Below, piece by piece: positions 1 to 5,721 of a stretch of 6,374 nt of DNA; position 1 is the stretch's first letter; every line of letters starts with the position of its first letter. The stretch spans positions 1-6,374 of the forward strand of contig JAQTVS010000164.1 of the NCBI GenBank assembly GCA_028706735.1, in the 5' to 3' direction. This DNA comes from Thiomonas sp. (GTDB lineage Bacteria > Pseudomonadota > Gammaproteobacteria > Burkholderiales > Burkholderiaceae_C). Both the position numbers and the translations under genes were made by a program. The notes beneath the pieces were generated by a model, which did not search any database, was not told where the DNA came from, and worked only from the letters and a program-made list of their open reading frames with translations.

Positions 1-258
1 TTCATCGGCATTCAACGCATGAGCCAGTCAATGGGATGACTTTTGCAGAGGTTCCTTAGCCATTGGGTATCCCCACATTGGTACCCGTTCGACGGGCGAA
101 TATTGCTGGTTTCGTAGTGCCATTGATGTCTCATCGCCGCCGCCTATCGGTTGAGCCGCCAGCCGATCACGCTATGAAAGCTTTGGATTCTCTACGAGAA
201 ATTGGGGTGTCATTGCAAAGATATGCATTTTGTCGTATTTGTTACTTCATATATACGT
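1..258. other. Gene-free left stretch
   Basis: I see no convincing gene here. The open frames read as low-complexity noise and show no family motif. The segment at 38-55 (ending in gcagaggttcc) faintly resembles the terminal inverted repeat of some IS5-family elements. If so, an element would run off the left edge, but this rests on memory of a general pattern and is weak. The last 40 bases before the IS3 scrap are AT-rich (around 220-258), unlike the GC-rich surroundings, which fits a junction. Confidence 0.3.
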
Positions 259-489
259 TTAGGGCCAGTAAGGACGAGGCGCGGCCGCTATCGCCTGCTG
301 CCCGATCTTGGCGTGCAGCACCTTCACGTCCACACTCGGCGCGGCGGCCGTCGGCGCACCGCCCGAGCCGAACACGTCGGCGGCGCGTTCCGGATGCTGC
401 CGGCGCTGCTCCGTGACCTGGGTGGGGTGGACTTCGAACTGCTGGGCGATCTCGGTGATCGTCTTGTCGTCCTTCCGACGTCCCCCCGG
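259..489 (-). pseudogene. IS3-family OrfA remnant (helix-turn-helix part)
   Basis: Read on the minus strand, this gives a short run with the hallmark of IS3-family OrfA DNA-binding proteins. It has KTITEIAQQFEVHPTQVTEQ (the helix-turn-helix core), then AADVFGSGG, then VDVKVLHAKIG, which normally leads into the leucine-zipper part of OrfA. The family-like part spans roughly 285-477. An in-frame stop lies just upstream (490-492) and no start codon is present. The C-terminal side diverges after LHAKIGQ and ends at a stop at 259-261. Both ends of OrfA and all of OrfB are therefore missing. This is a dead fragment of about 60 recognisable codons. OrfA would normally bind the element's ends and supply the frameshift product OrfAB. 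The family call is from recognised motifs; the exact IS cannot be named. Confidence 0.7.
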
Positions 490-495
490 TTATGA

Positions 496-530
496 GTACG
501 ACTGAAGAAGCTGCTAGCCGAGTCAATGGG
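496..530 (+). pseudogene. Tiny IS3-type OrfA C-terminal scrap
   Basis: The plus strand reads VRLKKLLAESM directly before the IS110 element. This matches the well-known end of the OrfA coiled coil in IS3-family elements (N-x-RLKKLLAE-x-MLD). It is only about 11 codons, so chance cannot be excluded. If real, the IS110 element landed inside, or was joined to, an IS3 orfA in the opposite orientation to the larger scrap at 259-489. The reading breaks into the IS110 left end immediately after SM. Confidence 0.35.
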
Positions 531-531
531 A

Positions 532-542
532 TGGACGCCCCC
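532..542 (+). repeat. IS110 left inverted repeat
   Basis: The 11 bases tggacgccccc are the exact reverse complement of 1915-1925. They lie 72 bases before the transposase start and mark the left end of the element. Confidence 0.75.
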
Positions 543-614
543 ACCCGCAGCGGCATCTTTGTGCCAAAGTGGAGGTGTTACTTCAACCACTTGAACCGAG
601 AGGGAGCGTCCGTC

Positions 615-2273
615 ATGGAGATTACGACTGTTGGAATTGACCTGGCAAAAGCCGTGTTCCAGATTCACGCGGTCGATGAGCGCGGCAAGACCGTCATGAA
701 GAAGCAGCTTAAGCGCGATCAAGTCGCTGCGTTCTTTGCCAACCTGCCGCCGTGCCTGATCGGTATGGAGGCGTGCGGCAGCGCGCACCACTGGGCGCGC
801 AAGCTGGGAGGCTTCGGACACACCGTGCGACTCATGGCCCCGCAGTTTGTCAAACCCTATGTGAAGACCAACAAGAACGACGCGGCCGATGCGGAGGCGA
901 TCTGCGAGGCCGTGGCGCGGCCGAATATGCGGTTCGTGCCGATCAAGAACATCGAGCAGCAATCGGTGCTGTCGCTGCACCGGGTGCGCCAAGGTTTCGT
1001 CAAGGCGCGCACGGCGCAAGCCAACCAGATCCGCGGCCTTCTCGGTGAATTTGGTTTGATCATTCCCCAAGGCATTGCGAACCTCGCCAAGCGGGTGCCC
1101 GAGTTGATTGAAGAGGCTTCAAACGAGCTGACTGGCGCATTCCGGCTGTTGATCCAGCGACTGATGGACCATCTGAAGGAACTCGATCGCCAGGTCGCCG
1201 AGATGGAGGGGCAGATCAAGGCCTGGCACCACGCCAGCGATCACAGTCGCAAGCTCGAGAAGATTCCGGGCATCGGCCCGATCACGGCAAGCGCCTTGGT
1301 CGCCACTCTTGGGGATGCGAAGAGCTTCGACAACGCACGGCAGCTCGCTGCCTGGCTGGGCCTCGTTCCCCGGCAGCATTCCAGTGGTGGCAAACCCACC
1401 CTGCTGGGCATCAGCAAGCGGGGCGACAGCTATCTGCGCACCTTGCTGATCCACGGTGCGAGAGCGGTGATCTTCAGGGCCCGGCAGAAGGTTGCCAAGG
1501 AGGGCTGGCTGCACAAGCTGCTGGAGCGTCGCAACCCGAACGTGGCAGCCGTCGCACTGGCCAACAAGAATGCTCGGGTTGTCTGGGCGTTGCTGGCCAA
1601 CAACCGAGAGTTCCGCGCCGATGACACGCCCACGATTGTGGCCGTGTCATCGGCGCGGCTGCAGCAAGATCAAGACAACGCAGAACAGGAGAATCACCCC
1701 ACCGATTGCTCAGGCGATCATGACATGATGGCAAGACAGGTCAGACCGTGGTTGGGAAAGCTCGCTCAAGCACAAGCACCTCGAGTGCATGAAGGCGATG
1801 GAGCCCCAACCAGCAAATCCCATCAGGGACAGCGGGCTCGTCTCGCACCAAAGTCCGGATGTACGGGTGCAATCTTTACCTTCGTGTCGTCTCGAACTGA
1901 ACGCTTGGCAAACCGGGGGCGTCCAGTTCCATGCAGAATTCAAAACCGACATGGATCTGGAGCGCCTGCCCTCGGGGAAGTTCGACACGAACTACCTGGT
2001 GTGTCAGCTCGCCGCGCTGACGATGAATGTGCTGCGCCTCATGGGGCAGCAAGGGCTGCTGGGGCCGCATGCCCCGGTGCGCCATGCGGCCAAGCGACGG
2101 CGTGTGAAGACGGTGATCCAGGAACTGGTCATCCGCGCAGCCCGCGTGATCCACCATGGCGGACGGCTGTGGTTGGGGCTGGGCGCCAACGACCGGGCGG
2201 CCCGGGCCTTCTGCGATCTGCATGCGCAGTGCGCTGCCAGCGGCTGAAGGCGCAGCACCCTCACTTGCAGTAG
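615..2273 (+). CDS. IS110-family transposase, read-through C-terminus
   Basis: This is a DEDD-type transposase/recombinase. In this family it works with an element-encoded guide RNA to move the element. The start at 615 is chosen because GAGGGAG lies about 8 bases upstream and the protein opens with the family start MEITTVGIDLAKAVFQIHAV. The N-terminal RuvC-like domain shows D9 (GIDLAK), E52 (IGMEACGS), D89 and D92 (KNDAADAE). The C-terminal Tnp domain shows the helix-hairpin-helix-like EKIPGIGPITASALVATLGD (about 216-235) and LAAWLGLVPRQHSSGGK, which carries the family's catalytic serine region. Family similarity fades after NNREFRAD (about residue 337), where these proteins normally stop. 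Here the frame stays open to 2273, giving 552 codons: about 100 codons over the right non-coding end, then about 115 over an IS1380 fragment in the wrong frame. The extra tail is almost certainly not functional sequence. A lost stop or small frameshift near 1620-1660 is inferred. Confidence 0.85.
   Translation: MEITTVGIDLAKAVFQIHAVDERGKTVMKKQLKRDQVAAFFANLPPCLIGMEACGSAHHWARKLGGFGHTVRLMAPQFVKPYVKTNKNDAADAEAICEAVARPNMRFVPIKNIEQQSVLSLHRVRQGFVKARTAQANQIRGLLGEFGLIIPQGIANLAKRVPELIEEASNELTGAFRLLIQRLMDHLKELDRQVAEMEGQIKAWHHASDHSRKLEKIPGIGPITASALVATLGDAKSFDNARQLAAWLGLVPRQHSSGGKPTLLGISKRGDSYLRTLLIHGARAVIFRARQKVAKEGWLHKLLERRNPNVAAVALANKNARVVWALLANNREFRADDTPTIVAVSSARLQQDQDNAEQENHPTDCSGDHDMMARQVRPWLGKLAQAQAPRVHEGDGAPTSKSHQGQRARLAPKSGCTGAIFTFVSSRTERLANRGRPVPCRIQNRHGSGAPALGEVRHELPGVSARRADDECAAPHGAARAAGAACPGAPCGQATACEDGDPGTGHPRSPRDPPWRTAVVGAGRQRPGGPGLLRSACAVRCQRLKAQHPHLQ
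1725..1925 (+). ncRNA. Candidate IS110 guide RNA (bridge/seek RNA) region
   Basis: IS1111-group elements carry their guide RNA in the non-coding stretch after the transposase gene, whereas the IS110 group has it before. This region is in that place. It has a perfect 8-bp pairing, TGGTTGGG (1749-1756) with CCCAACCA (1805-1812). That pairing encloses a small hairpin, GCAC (1776-1779) with GTGC (1785-1788), around a CTCGA loop. No covariance search was possible, so the RNA boundaries and the target- and donor-binding loops are not assigned. Position is the main support. Confidence 0.45.
1915..1925 (+). repeat. IS110 right inverted repeat
   Basis: gggggcgtcca is the exact reverse complement of the left repeat at 532-542. 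The IS1380 coding similarity begins immediately beyond it (VQFHAEFKTD from 1921), so this is also a sharp IS-IS junction. Confidence 0.75.
1921..2247 (+). pseudogene. IS1380-family transposase, C-terminal fragment
   Basis: This is the last ~108 codons of a DDE transposase of the IS1380 family. It reads VQFHAEFKTDMDLERLPSGK, then FDTNYLVCQLAALTMNVLRL, then HAAKRRRVKTVIQELVIRAA, and ends ...FCDLHAQCAASG at a TGA (2245-2247). The E in HAEFKTD lies in the conserved block holding the last catalytic acid in this family. The final C-terminal helices are intact. The upstream two-thirds, including the first catalytic aspartates, is absent because the IS110 right end sits where it should be. An ATG at 1789 would give an open frame into this fragment, but its first ~44 codons lie in the IS110 right end and are not family sequence. 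The fragment cannot transpose. Confidence 0.85.
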
Positions 2274-2481
2274 ACCAGGACGCTGAGCGCAAGGTCTTAG
2301 CGCAAAGACGGCTGCGTGCAATCGGCCTGAAATGTTCGACCCAGGGCGAACAGCGCTTGTGCGCGGCCCCACTAACCTCATCGCCACAGCGATCAAACCG
2401 CAAATCTACGGTAAATCTGGAAAATCGGGATGTCACGCGCAGATCTCAGGCCGGAGATTATCTGGGGGTCACGGATTCAGG
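2248..2481 (+). mobile_element. IS1380 3' non-coding end, probable right tip near 2481
   Basis: This is a stretch of about 230 bases without a gene, after the IS1380 stop. It most simply holds the element's right non-coding region. The sequence gtcacggattcagg at 2468-2481 looks like a right terminal repeat of this family (read outward-in as cctgaatccgtgac), but the left end is missing so it cannot be confirmed by matching. Beyond it the DNA changes to the 3' flank of the minus-strand gene ending at 2526. Confidence 0.4.
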
Positions 2482-2525
2482 GAATAGTTCCGATGCAGGC
2501 ATCCTCGCGCCCTTGATCGGTCATG

Positions 2526-2891
2526 TCACCCCGCAGGAAGGATAAAGACGCGCTGCACCTGGGCGTCTTTATCCACGTCGAATCGATACGCAACACCGGC
2601 TTGGTGATAGACATAGGCCAAGTCCCCTGCGAAAGCAAAGACCGGCACATCGGGATGGCCCATTGTGGCGAGCAATGTCGAGATCGAGTCGCCGATGCGA
2701 ATTCCTTGAATGGCGCCGCTGAAGGGGGCATCCAGGCGGATTTCCCGAATCTGTTGGTTTGGATCAAAGAAGAGCCAGATGCCTTGCTGCGGGAATCGCG
2801 CTTCGTTGGTATTGAAATCAGCCGCCGACAGGTTAGCGTAGTAATCGGGCCATGGCCGCAAATCGCCCGAAAGTCGCTCAGAAAAAGCCAT
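2526..2891 (-). pseudogene. C-terminal part of membrane protein, cut off by in-frame TGA
   Basis: These 121 codons lie in exactly the same frame as the gene ending at 2898. Only TGA TTA AAA separates that gene's last serine codon from the ATG at 2891. The sequence is soluble and beta-rich. It has FPQQGIWLFFDPNQQIREIR, then DAPFSGAIQGIRIGDSISTL, then AYVYHQAGVAYRFDVDKDAQ, and ends FILPAG at a TGA. The GIRIGDSISTLLATMG segment echoes FHVGESVSEVRRTV at the end of the upstream gene, so both look like parts of one two-repeat domain of about 150 residues. No Shine-Dalgarno sequence is seen before ATG 2891 (upstream reads aagtagttgattaaa), so independent translation is doubtful. Restart coupled to the preceding stop, or read-through, remains possible. 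Function is not recognised. Confidence 0.6.
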
Positions 2892-2897
2892 TTTTAA

Positions 2898-4268
2898 TCA
2901 ACTACTTGGCGTGAGTGACTTGAGAGGAAGGCTCGCCACCGTTCGTCGAACTTCGGAAACGGATTCGCCAACATGAAAGGGAAGCGAACCCAAGGCCGCT
3001 GTGGCGCTCTGTCGAGGCGCAGGGAGTGAAGGCAAGGCCATCAAGGGATGCGGGGAAGATGGACGCGGTCGTACCCCCTTCTGCTTCATGGTCTCTTGCG
3101 AGGTCTGCCCCGTGCGCGATGACGATTTTTCACTTTCATCGGGTTGCATACGCGGGAACTGGGTCGCTGGAAGAGCAATAGATCCCGCAGCGTGCACGGA
3201 AAAATAGTTGATCGTGAGCGTCGCAATCCAGCCGAACAACATCATGAATACGAATGCCAAGACCCGAATTTTGAGCTTTGGCACCCCGGTTTTTCCATGC
3301 GTCAAGTTGTAGAAATCCAGATTGGCCGAGACGCCGAAAAAGAGCACAAACCCCCCTTGCACCAGCCATGTAATCCAGTGCCATGACGGCGCCATCGTCA
3401 CTAGGGTGCCCACAACGAGCATCTCAAGGATGCCAAGGGCCAACCCCTTTTTCCACATCCCCTTCGCGATGTAGTAGCCCGCCCCGAAGATCAAGGCCCA
3501 GACATTCAGGCGAATCTGGATTCGCTCCACCCAGGTCAACGCGGCTTTGTCCGGCAGTTCAGCGCCACCGGCTTTCTCAATGAGGGCGAATCGTCTCATC
3601 CGGCGTGAGGAAAACGTCTTCACTAGGTTGGGTTTCCGAGGGGGGACAATACGGATTGCCGCCCAGAGAAGGGCCATGGAGGCCATCCAGAGCCAGTATC
3701 CTGACAAGGGCGCGAGAGCGGCCATCTTGGATCCCGCTTCGTTGGCGAGAATGGGCGCGAGGTTCGTCAAGGGAAGGCTGACCACGGCAAGTCCCATGGC
3801 CAAGCTGGACATCGTCCGGGCCTGGAAACCCCAACCTCGTGGAATCCAGAACCGGAACAAAGCGATAGCAAATAGAAAATTCGCAATGCATCCAGCGGCC
3901 CCAATCTGCCCCAAGACCAATTCGATGAAGCCCCCGAACAACATCGACCATCCTGTTTCAACCTGGCCGGGTACGAGCGCCCAAGGCCGCAGGATAAAGA
4001 CGGGGGAAGAGTCATTCACGCCGATGAAGCCAGCCGCAGGCAAGGCGAGCGCGCCGATGTAGAACGCGAGCACCAGGAGCGTCCACCCCAGTCGCCAGGC
4101 GTAGTCGCCATCGGCTGTTTCACCCACGTCCGCAGGATCATTCGGCATGCGGGGCATGGCGAAATCACCACGGGAATGTGGAACCGTATCGACAAAGTCC
4201 TGCGGAAAACCGGGCATGGATTCTGTCGTTCTTTTCTGAGAATTGGGAGGTGTGCGAAAGGCTGACAA
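2898..4268 (-). CDS. Polytopic membrane protein with DUF2628-like segment
   Basis: The product is 456 residues and of unknown function, predicted in the inner membrane. TTG at 4268 is chosen over the internal ATG codons because GAGGAA sits 5 bases upstream. Hydrophobic segments lie at about 61-83, 109-138 (possibly two), 152-174, 183-206, 275-298, 300-314 and 334-356. The stretch LNVWALIFGAGYYIAKGMWK (about 254-273) is typical of DUF2628, a membrane domain of unknown role. Residues 361-425 form a charged, then Pro/Ser-rich linker (RPRPSSPHPLMALPSLPAP). The end, SLPFHVGESVSEVRRTVASL, looks like the first strand and helix of a soluble domain. That domain is broken off by a TGA at 2898-2900 and continues in frame at 2895-2526. 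The natural product is therefore probably about 580 residues, making this a nonsense allele or a read-through gene. No close neighbours suggest a pathway. Confidence 0.75.
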   Translation of the reverse strand: MSAFRTPPNSQKRTTESMPGFPQDFVDTVPHSRGDFAMPRMPNDPADVGETADGDYAWRLGWTLLVLAFYIGALALPAAGFIGVNDSSPVFILRPWALVPGQVETGWSMLFGGFIELVLGQIGAAGCIANFLFAIALFRFWIPRGWGFQARTMSSLAMGLAVVSLPLTNLAPILANEAGSKMAALAPLSGYWLWMASMALLWAAIRIVPPRKPNLVKTFSSRRMRRFALIEKAGGAELPDKAALTWVERIQIRLNVWALIFGAGYYIAKGMWKKGLALGILEMLVVGTLVTMAPSWHWITWLVQGGFVLFFGVSANLDFYNLTHGKTGVPKLKIRVLAFVFMMLFGWIATLTINYFSVHAAGSIALPATQFPRMQPDESEKSSSRTGQTSQETMKQKGVRPRPSSPHPLMALPSLPAPRQSATAALGSLPFHVGESVSEVRRTVASLPLKSLTPSS

Positions 4269-4273
4269 GATAG

Positions 4274-4279
4274 TTCCTC
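4274..4279 (-). promoter_or_regulatory. Ribosome binding site deciding a TTG start
   Basis: The minus strand reads TGAGGAACTATC-TTG. GAGGAA at this spacing supports TTG 4268 as the start. The later ATG codons at 4217 and 4157 lack comparable sites. Confidence 0.65.
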
Positions 4280-4294
4280 ATTTCGAGGGCTGTT

Positions 4295-4304
4295 CTATCG
4301 ATAG
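4295..4304. repeat. 10-bp perfect palindrome in the leader
   Basis: ctatcgatag is a perfect palindrome about 27-36 bases upstream of the TTG start of the membrane-protein gene. It would lie in the leader of that gene. It could be a small operator half-site or chance. Confidence 0.3.
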
Positions 4305-4333
4305 TTTCTCACCAGATGCTGCGGAGGGCAAAT

Positions 4334-4362
4334 TTTCTATTAGCCCGATAAGGGATGGACAA
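4334..4362 (-). promoter_or_regulatory. Candidate sigma70 promoter for the membrane-protein gene
   Basis: On the minus strand TTGTCC (4357-4362) is followed after 17 bases by TAGAAA (4334-4339). Both are partial matches to the consensus. It would start a transcript near 4327 with a leader of roughly 58 bases. The -35 hexamer lies in the loop of the inverted repeat at 4347-4373, so a protein bound there could block it. This is inferred from spacing only. Confidence 0.3.
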
Positions 4363-4373
4363 CTCCCCTTATC
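4347..4373. repeat. 8-bp inverted repeat, possible operator
   Basis: gataaggg (4347-4354) and cccttatc (4366-4373) pair perfectly across 11 bases. There is no T-run on either side, so a terminator is unlikely. The position over the promoter candidate suggests an operator. Confidence 0.4.
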
Positions 4374-4485
4374 CAGCGAATTCACGCTTGGATCATCGAC
4401 CAGGTGCCAGGGAATCTAGAGTGAGCCGTACCCCTTGCCGCCGCAGGGTTGGCGCAAGGACCGCCGTGAGCCACAGTGCCGCCGG
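4374..4485. other. Intergenic stretch with one weak inverted repeat
   Basis: No gene is seen here. ccttgc (4433-4438) and gcaagg (4454-4459) can pair across 15 bases. There is no T-run and the function is unknown. The 7-mer gtgagcc occurs twice (4421-4427 and 4466-4472), which may be chance. Confidence 0.25.
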
Positions 4486-4676
4486 TTAAAACTTCTTGGG
4501 GGCCGGAGCAATAGCAAGCAAAGGCCCCCACGTGACGACGCGACATTGAAGCGCCGCTGGAGTCATTACACCGTCTCGCGAGTAGTTGGTTGCATCCAAC
4601 TCATAGCGATCGCAAAACGACTCGCCGATGTCGATGCGCCTCCACGCCGGGGCCTCGGCGCACATCAGATCCCAGG
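4486..4676 (-). pseudogene. Possible C-terminal scrap of an unrecognised gene
   Basis: The minus-strand reading has coding-like codon choice in its first half (AWDLMCAEAPAWRRIDIGES, then FCDRYELDATNY, mostly G/C third bases). It ends APAPKKF with TAA. I do not recognise a family. Upstream of about 4676 this frame is only the shadow of the plus-strand barrel fragment, so the N-terminus is missing. The second half has less coding-like codons, so even the C-terminus may be altered. It may not be a real gene at all. Confidence 0.25.
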
Positions 4677-4679
4677 CGG

Positions 4680-4934
4680 GCGAAGGGCGGCAAGCCGACT
4701 CCGGCGGTCTCTTTCCATGCCGCTGTCGAGTTCGGACGGAACTTAGCGACCCGCTACACCCTGCGCCCGACCATCGGCGGACTCTACACGGCGGCCGATG
4801 TGGGCGCATCGCTGCGCTTTGGCCCTGGCGCGCTGGCTGTCGGCGCGCGCCTGGTGAACCTGCCGATCAGCCAGGACAGCGGGCTTCACATCAAGACGGC
4901 TGAATACAGCATCGGCTATGCGATGGCGTTCTGA
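4680..4934 (+). pseudogene. C-terminal fragment of a putative outer-membrane beta-barrel protein
   Basis: From about AKGGKPTPAVSFHAAVEFGR the plus strand reads as alternating polar and hydrophobic strands: YTLRPTIGGLYTAADVGASL, then GALAVGARLVNL, then IKTAEYSIGYAMAF. It ends in a terminal phenylalanine followed by TGA. A last strand ending in an aromatic residue is the usual signal for insertion of outer-membrane barrels by the BAM machinery. Only about 84 codons are left. The open frame back to 4590 does not look coding, and no signal peptide or start with a ribosome site is present. The family cannot be named. Codon use is strongly G/C at third positions, which suggests a recently broken gene. 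It converges with alaX, with 78 bases between the two stops. Confidence 0.5.
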
Positions 4935-5012
4935 TTGCCTCTGTGCCGCGCTCTCCCATACATGGGTATCCCAACTCACTTCGGATGCCAGAAATGTCCA
5001 TCCTATACGTCA

Positions 5013-5711
5013 TCAATCGAACTCGACTACCACCCGCCGGTTGTGCCGGCTTTTCTTTTCGATCTTTACGCACTGCACCGCGCCAATCTCGCCGGTGTTG
5101 GCGACGTGGGTGCCGCCGCAGGCCTGCATGTCCACGCCCGCTATGTCGACTACCCGCACCCGACCGTCGAACACAAGCGGCGCCGCCGAGCGGCTGCGGA
5201 CCAGTTCCGGGATTCCCCGCAGATCCTCGGCTGTCACAGTCCGCGTGGTCACCGGGGTGCGTCTCGCGGTGAGATTGGCGAGCTGCTCGGTTATCTCATC
5301 TCGGTCAAGTGTGGGGTCGGGCAGGTCGAAGTCCAGGCGCCCCTTGTCGCCACCAATGGAGCAACCTGTCACCGGTGCGTCGACTACTGCGCAAAACAAG
5401 TGCAAGCAGGTGTGCATGCGCATATGCAAGTAACGCCGATCCCAATCGATCTCCGCGACGACATCGGCGCCAGCCCAGATGTCCACTGGAGTCTCGGGTA
5501 CATGCAGGATCACCCGTGGATCCCACAGCGCACGATGCGTGTCGACAATGCGGATTTGCCGGCCGTCGGCGAATCCGAGCATCCCGGTGTCGCCGGGTTG
5601 GCCTCCGCCCGCCGGATAGAACACCGAGTCGTTCAGGACAATCATGCCTTCCGAGGTGGCGATTACCTTCGCAGAAATCCGCCGCAAATAGCTATCTGTT
5701 TCGTATCGCAT
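5013..5711 (-). CDS. alaX: Alanyl-tRNA editing protein AlaX
   Basis: This is a free-standing editing hydrolase that removes wrongly attached amino acids (serine, sometimes glycine) from tRNA(Ala). It acts in the cytosol as a back-up to the editing domain of alanyl-tRNA synthetase. The product is 232 residues, normal for the medium-length AlaX class. Residues 30-43 carry VFYPAGGGQPGDTG. The zinc ligands are both present: HTCLH at 100-104 (HxxxH) and CGGTH at 198-202 (CxxxH) inside MQACGGTHVANTGEIG. ATG 5711 is chosen because MRYETDSYLRRISAKV fits the usual family start. In-frame TTG 5774 and ATG 5738 lie further upstream and would overlap the upstream gene. Only a weak AAAGA precedes 5711, so coupling to the gene ending at 5722 (10 bases away) is likely. 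All key residues are intact, so it should be active if expressed. Confidence 0.92.
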   Translation of the reverse strand: MRYETDSYLRRISAKVIATSEGMIVLNDSVFYPAGGGQPGDTGMLGFADGRQIRIVDTHRALWDPRVILHVPETPVDIWAGADVVAEIDWDRRYLHMRMHTCLHLFCAVVDAPVTGCSIGGDKGRLDFDLPDPTLDRDEITEQLANLTARRTPVTTRTVTAEDLRGIPELVRSRSAAPLVFDGRVRVVDIAGVDMQACGGTHVANTGEIGAVQCVKIEKKSRHNRRVVVEFD

Positions 5712-5721
5712 TGGCTGATCT

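Larger units (their letters stand above)
532..1925 (+). mobile_element. IS110-family element, IS1111 group
   Basis: The element is bounded by a perfect 11-bp inverted repeat: tggacgccccc at 532-542 and gggggcgtcca at 1915-1925. Inverted repeats, usually a few bases inside the true tips, are known for the IS1111 group and not for the classic IS110 group. True ends may therefore lie a few bases outside these coordinates. Inside are a short left non-coding region with the ribosome site, the transposase gene from 615, and a right non-coding region of about 250 bases. The left neighbour is an IS3-type scrap and the right neighbour an IS1380 transposase fragment. The two flanks do not belong to one gene, so this is not a clean insertion into a single target; later rearrangement or deletion is implied. 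Confidence 0.8.

Noticed and set aside
63..556. Overlapping open frames on both strands near the left edge
   Set aside because: They are arginine/proline-rich GC-skewed shadows with no motif. Only the IS3 OrfA reading in this region is recognisable.
492..614. Upstream ATG at 492 as the IS110 transposase start
   Set aside because: It lies outside the element's left inverted repeat. The family N-terminus MEITTVGIDLAK starts at 615 with a good ribosome site.
2492..2503. gatgcaggcatc hairpin as a terminator for the membrane-protein gene
   Set aside because: The stem is only 5 bp with a 2-base loop and no T-run follows, so it is not supportable as a terminator.
2895..2900. Selenocysteine or recoded TGA in the membrane protein
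   Set aside because: No GC-paired stem-loop of the bacterial SECIS type follows the TGA, only a weak AAAAA/TTTTT pairing. Other genes here (alaX, the IS1380 fragment) use TGA as a normal stop, so a changed genetic code is unlikely.
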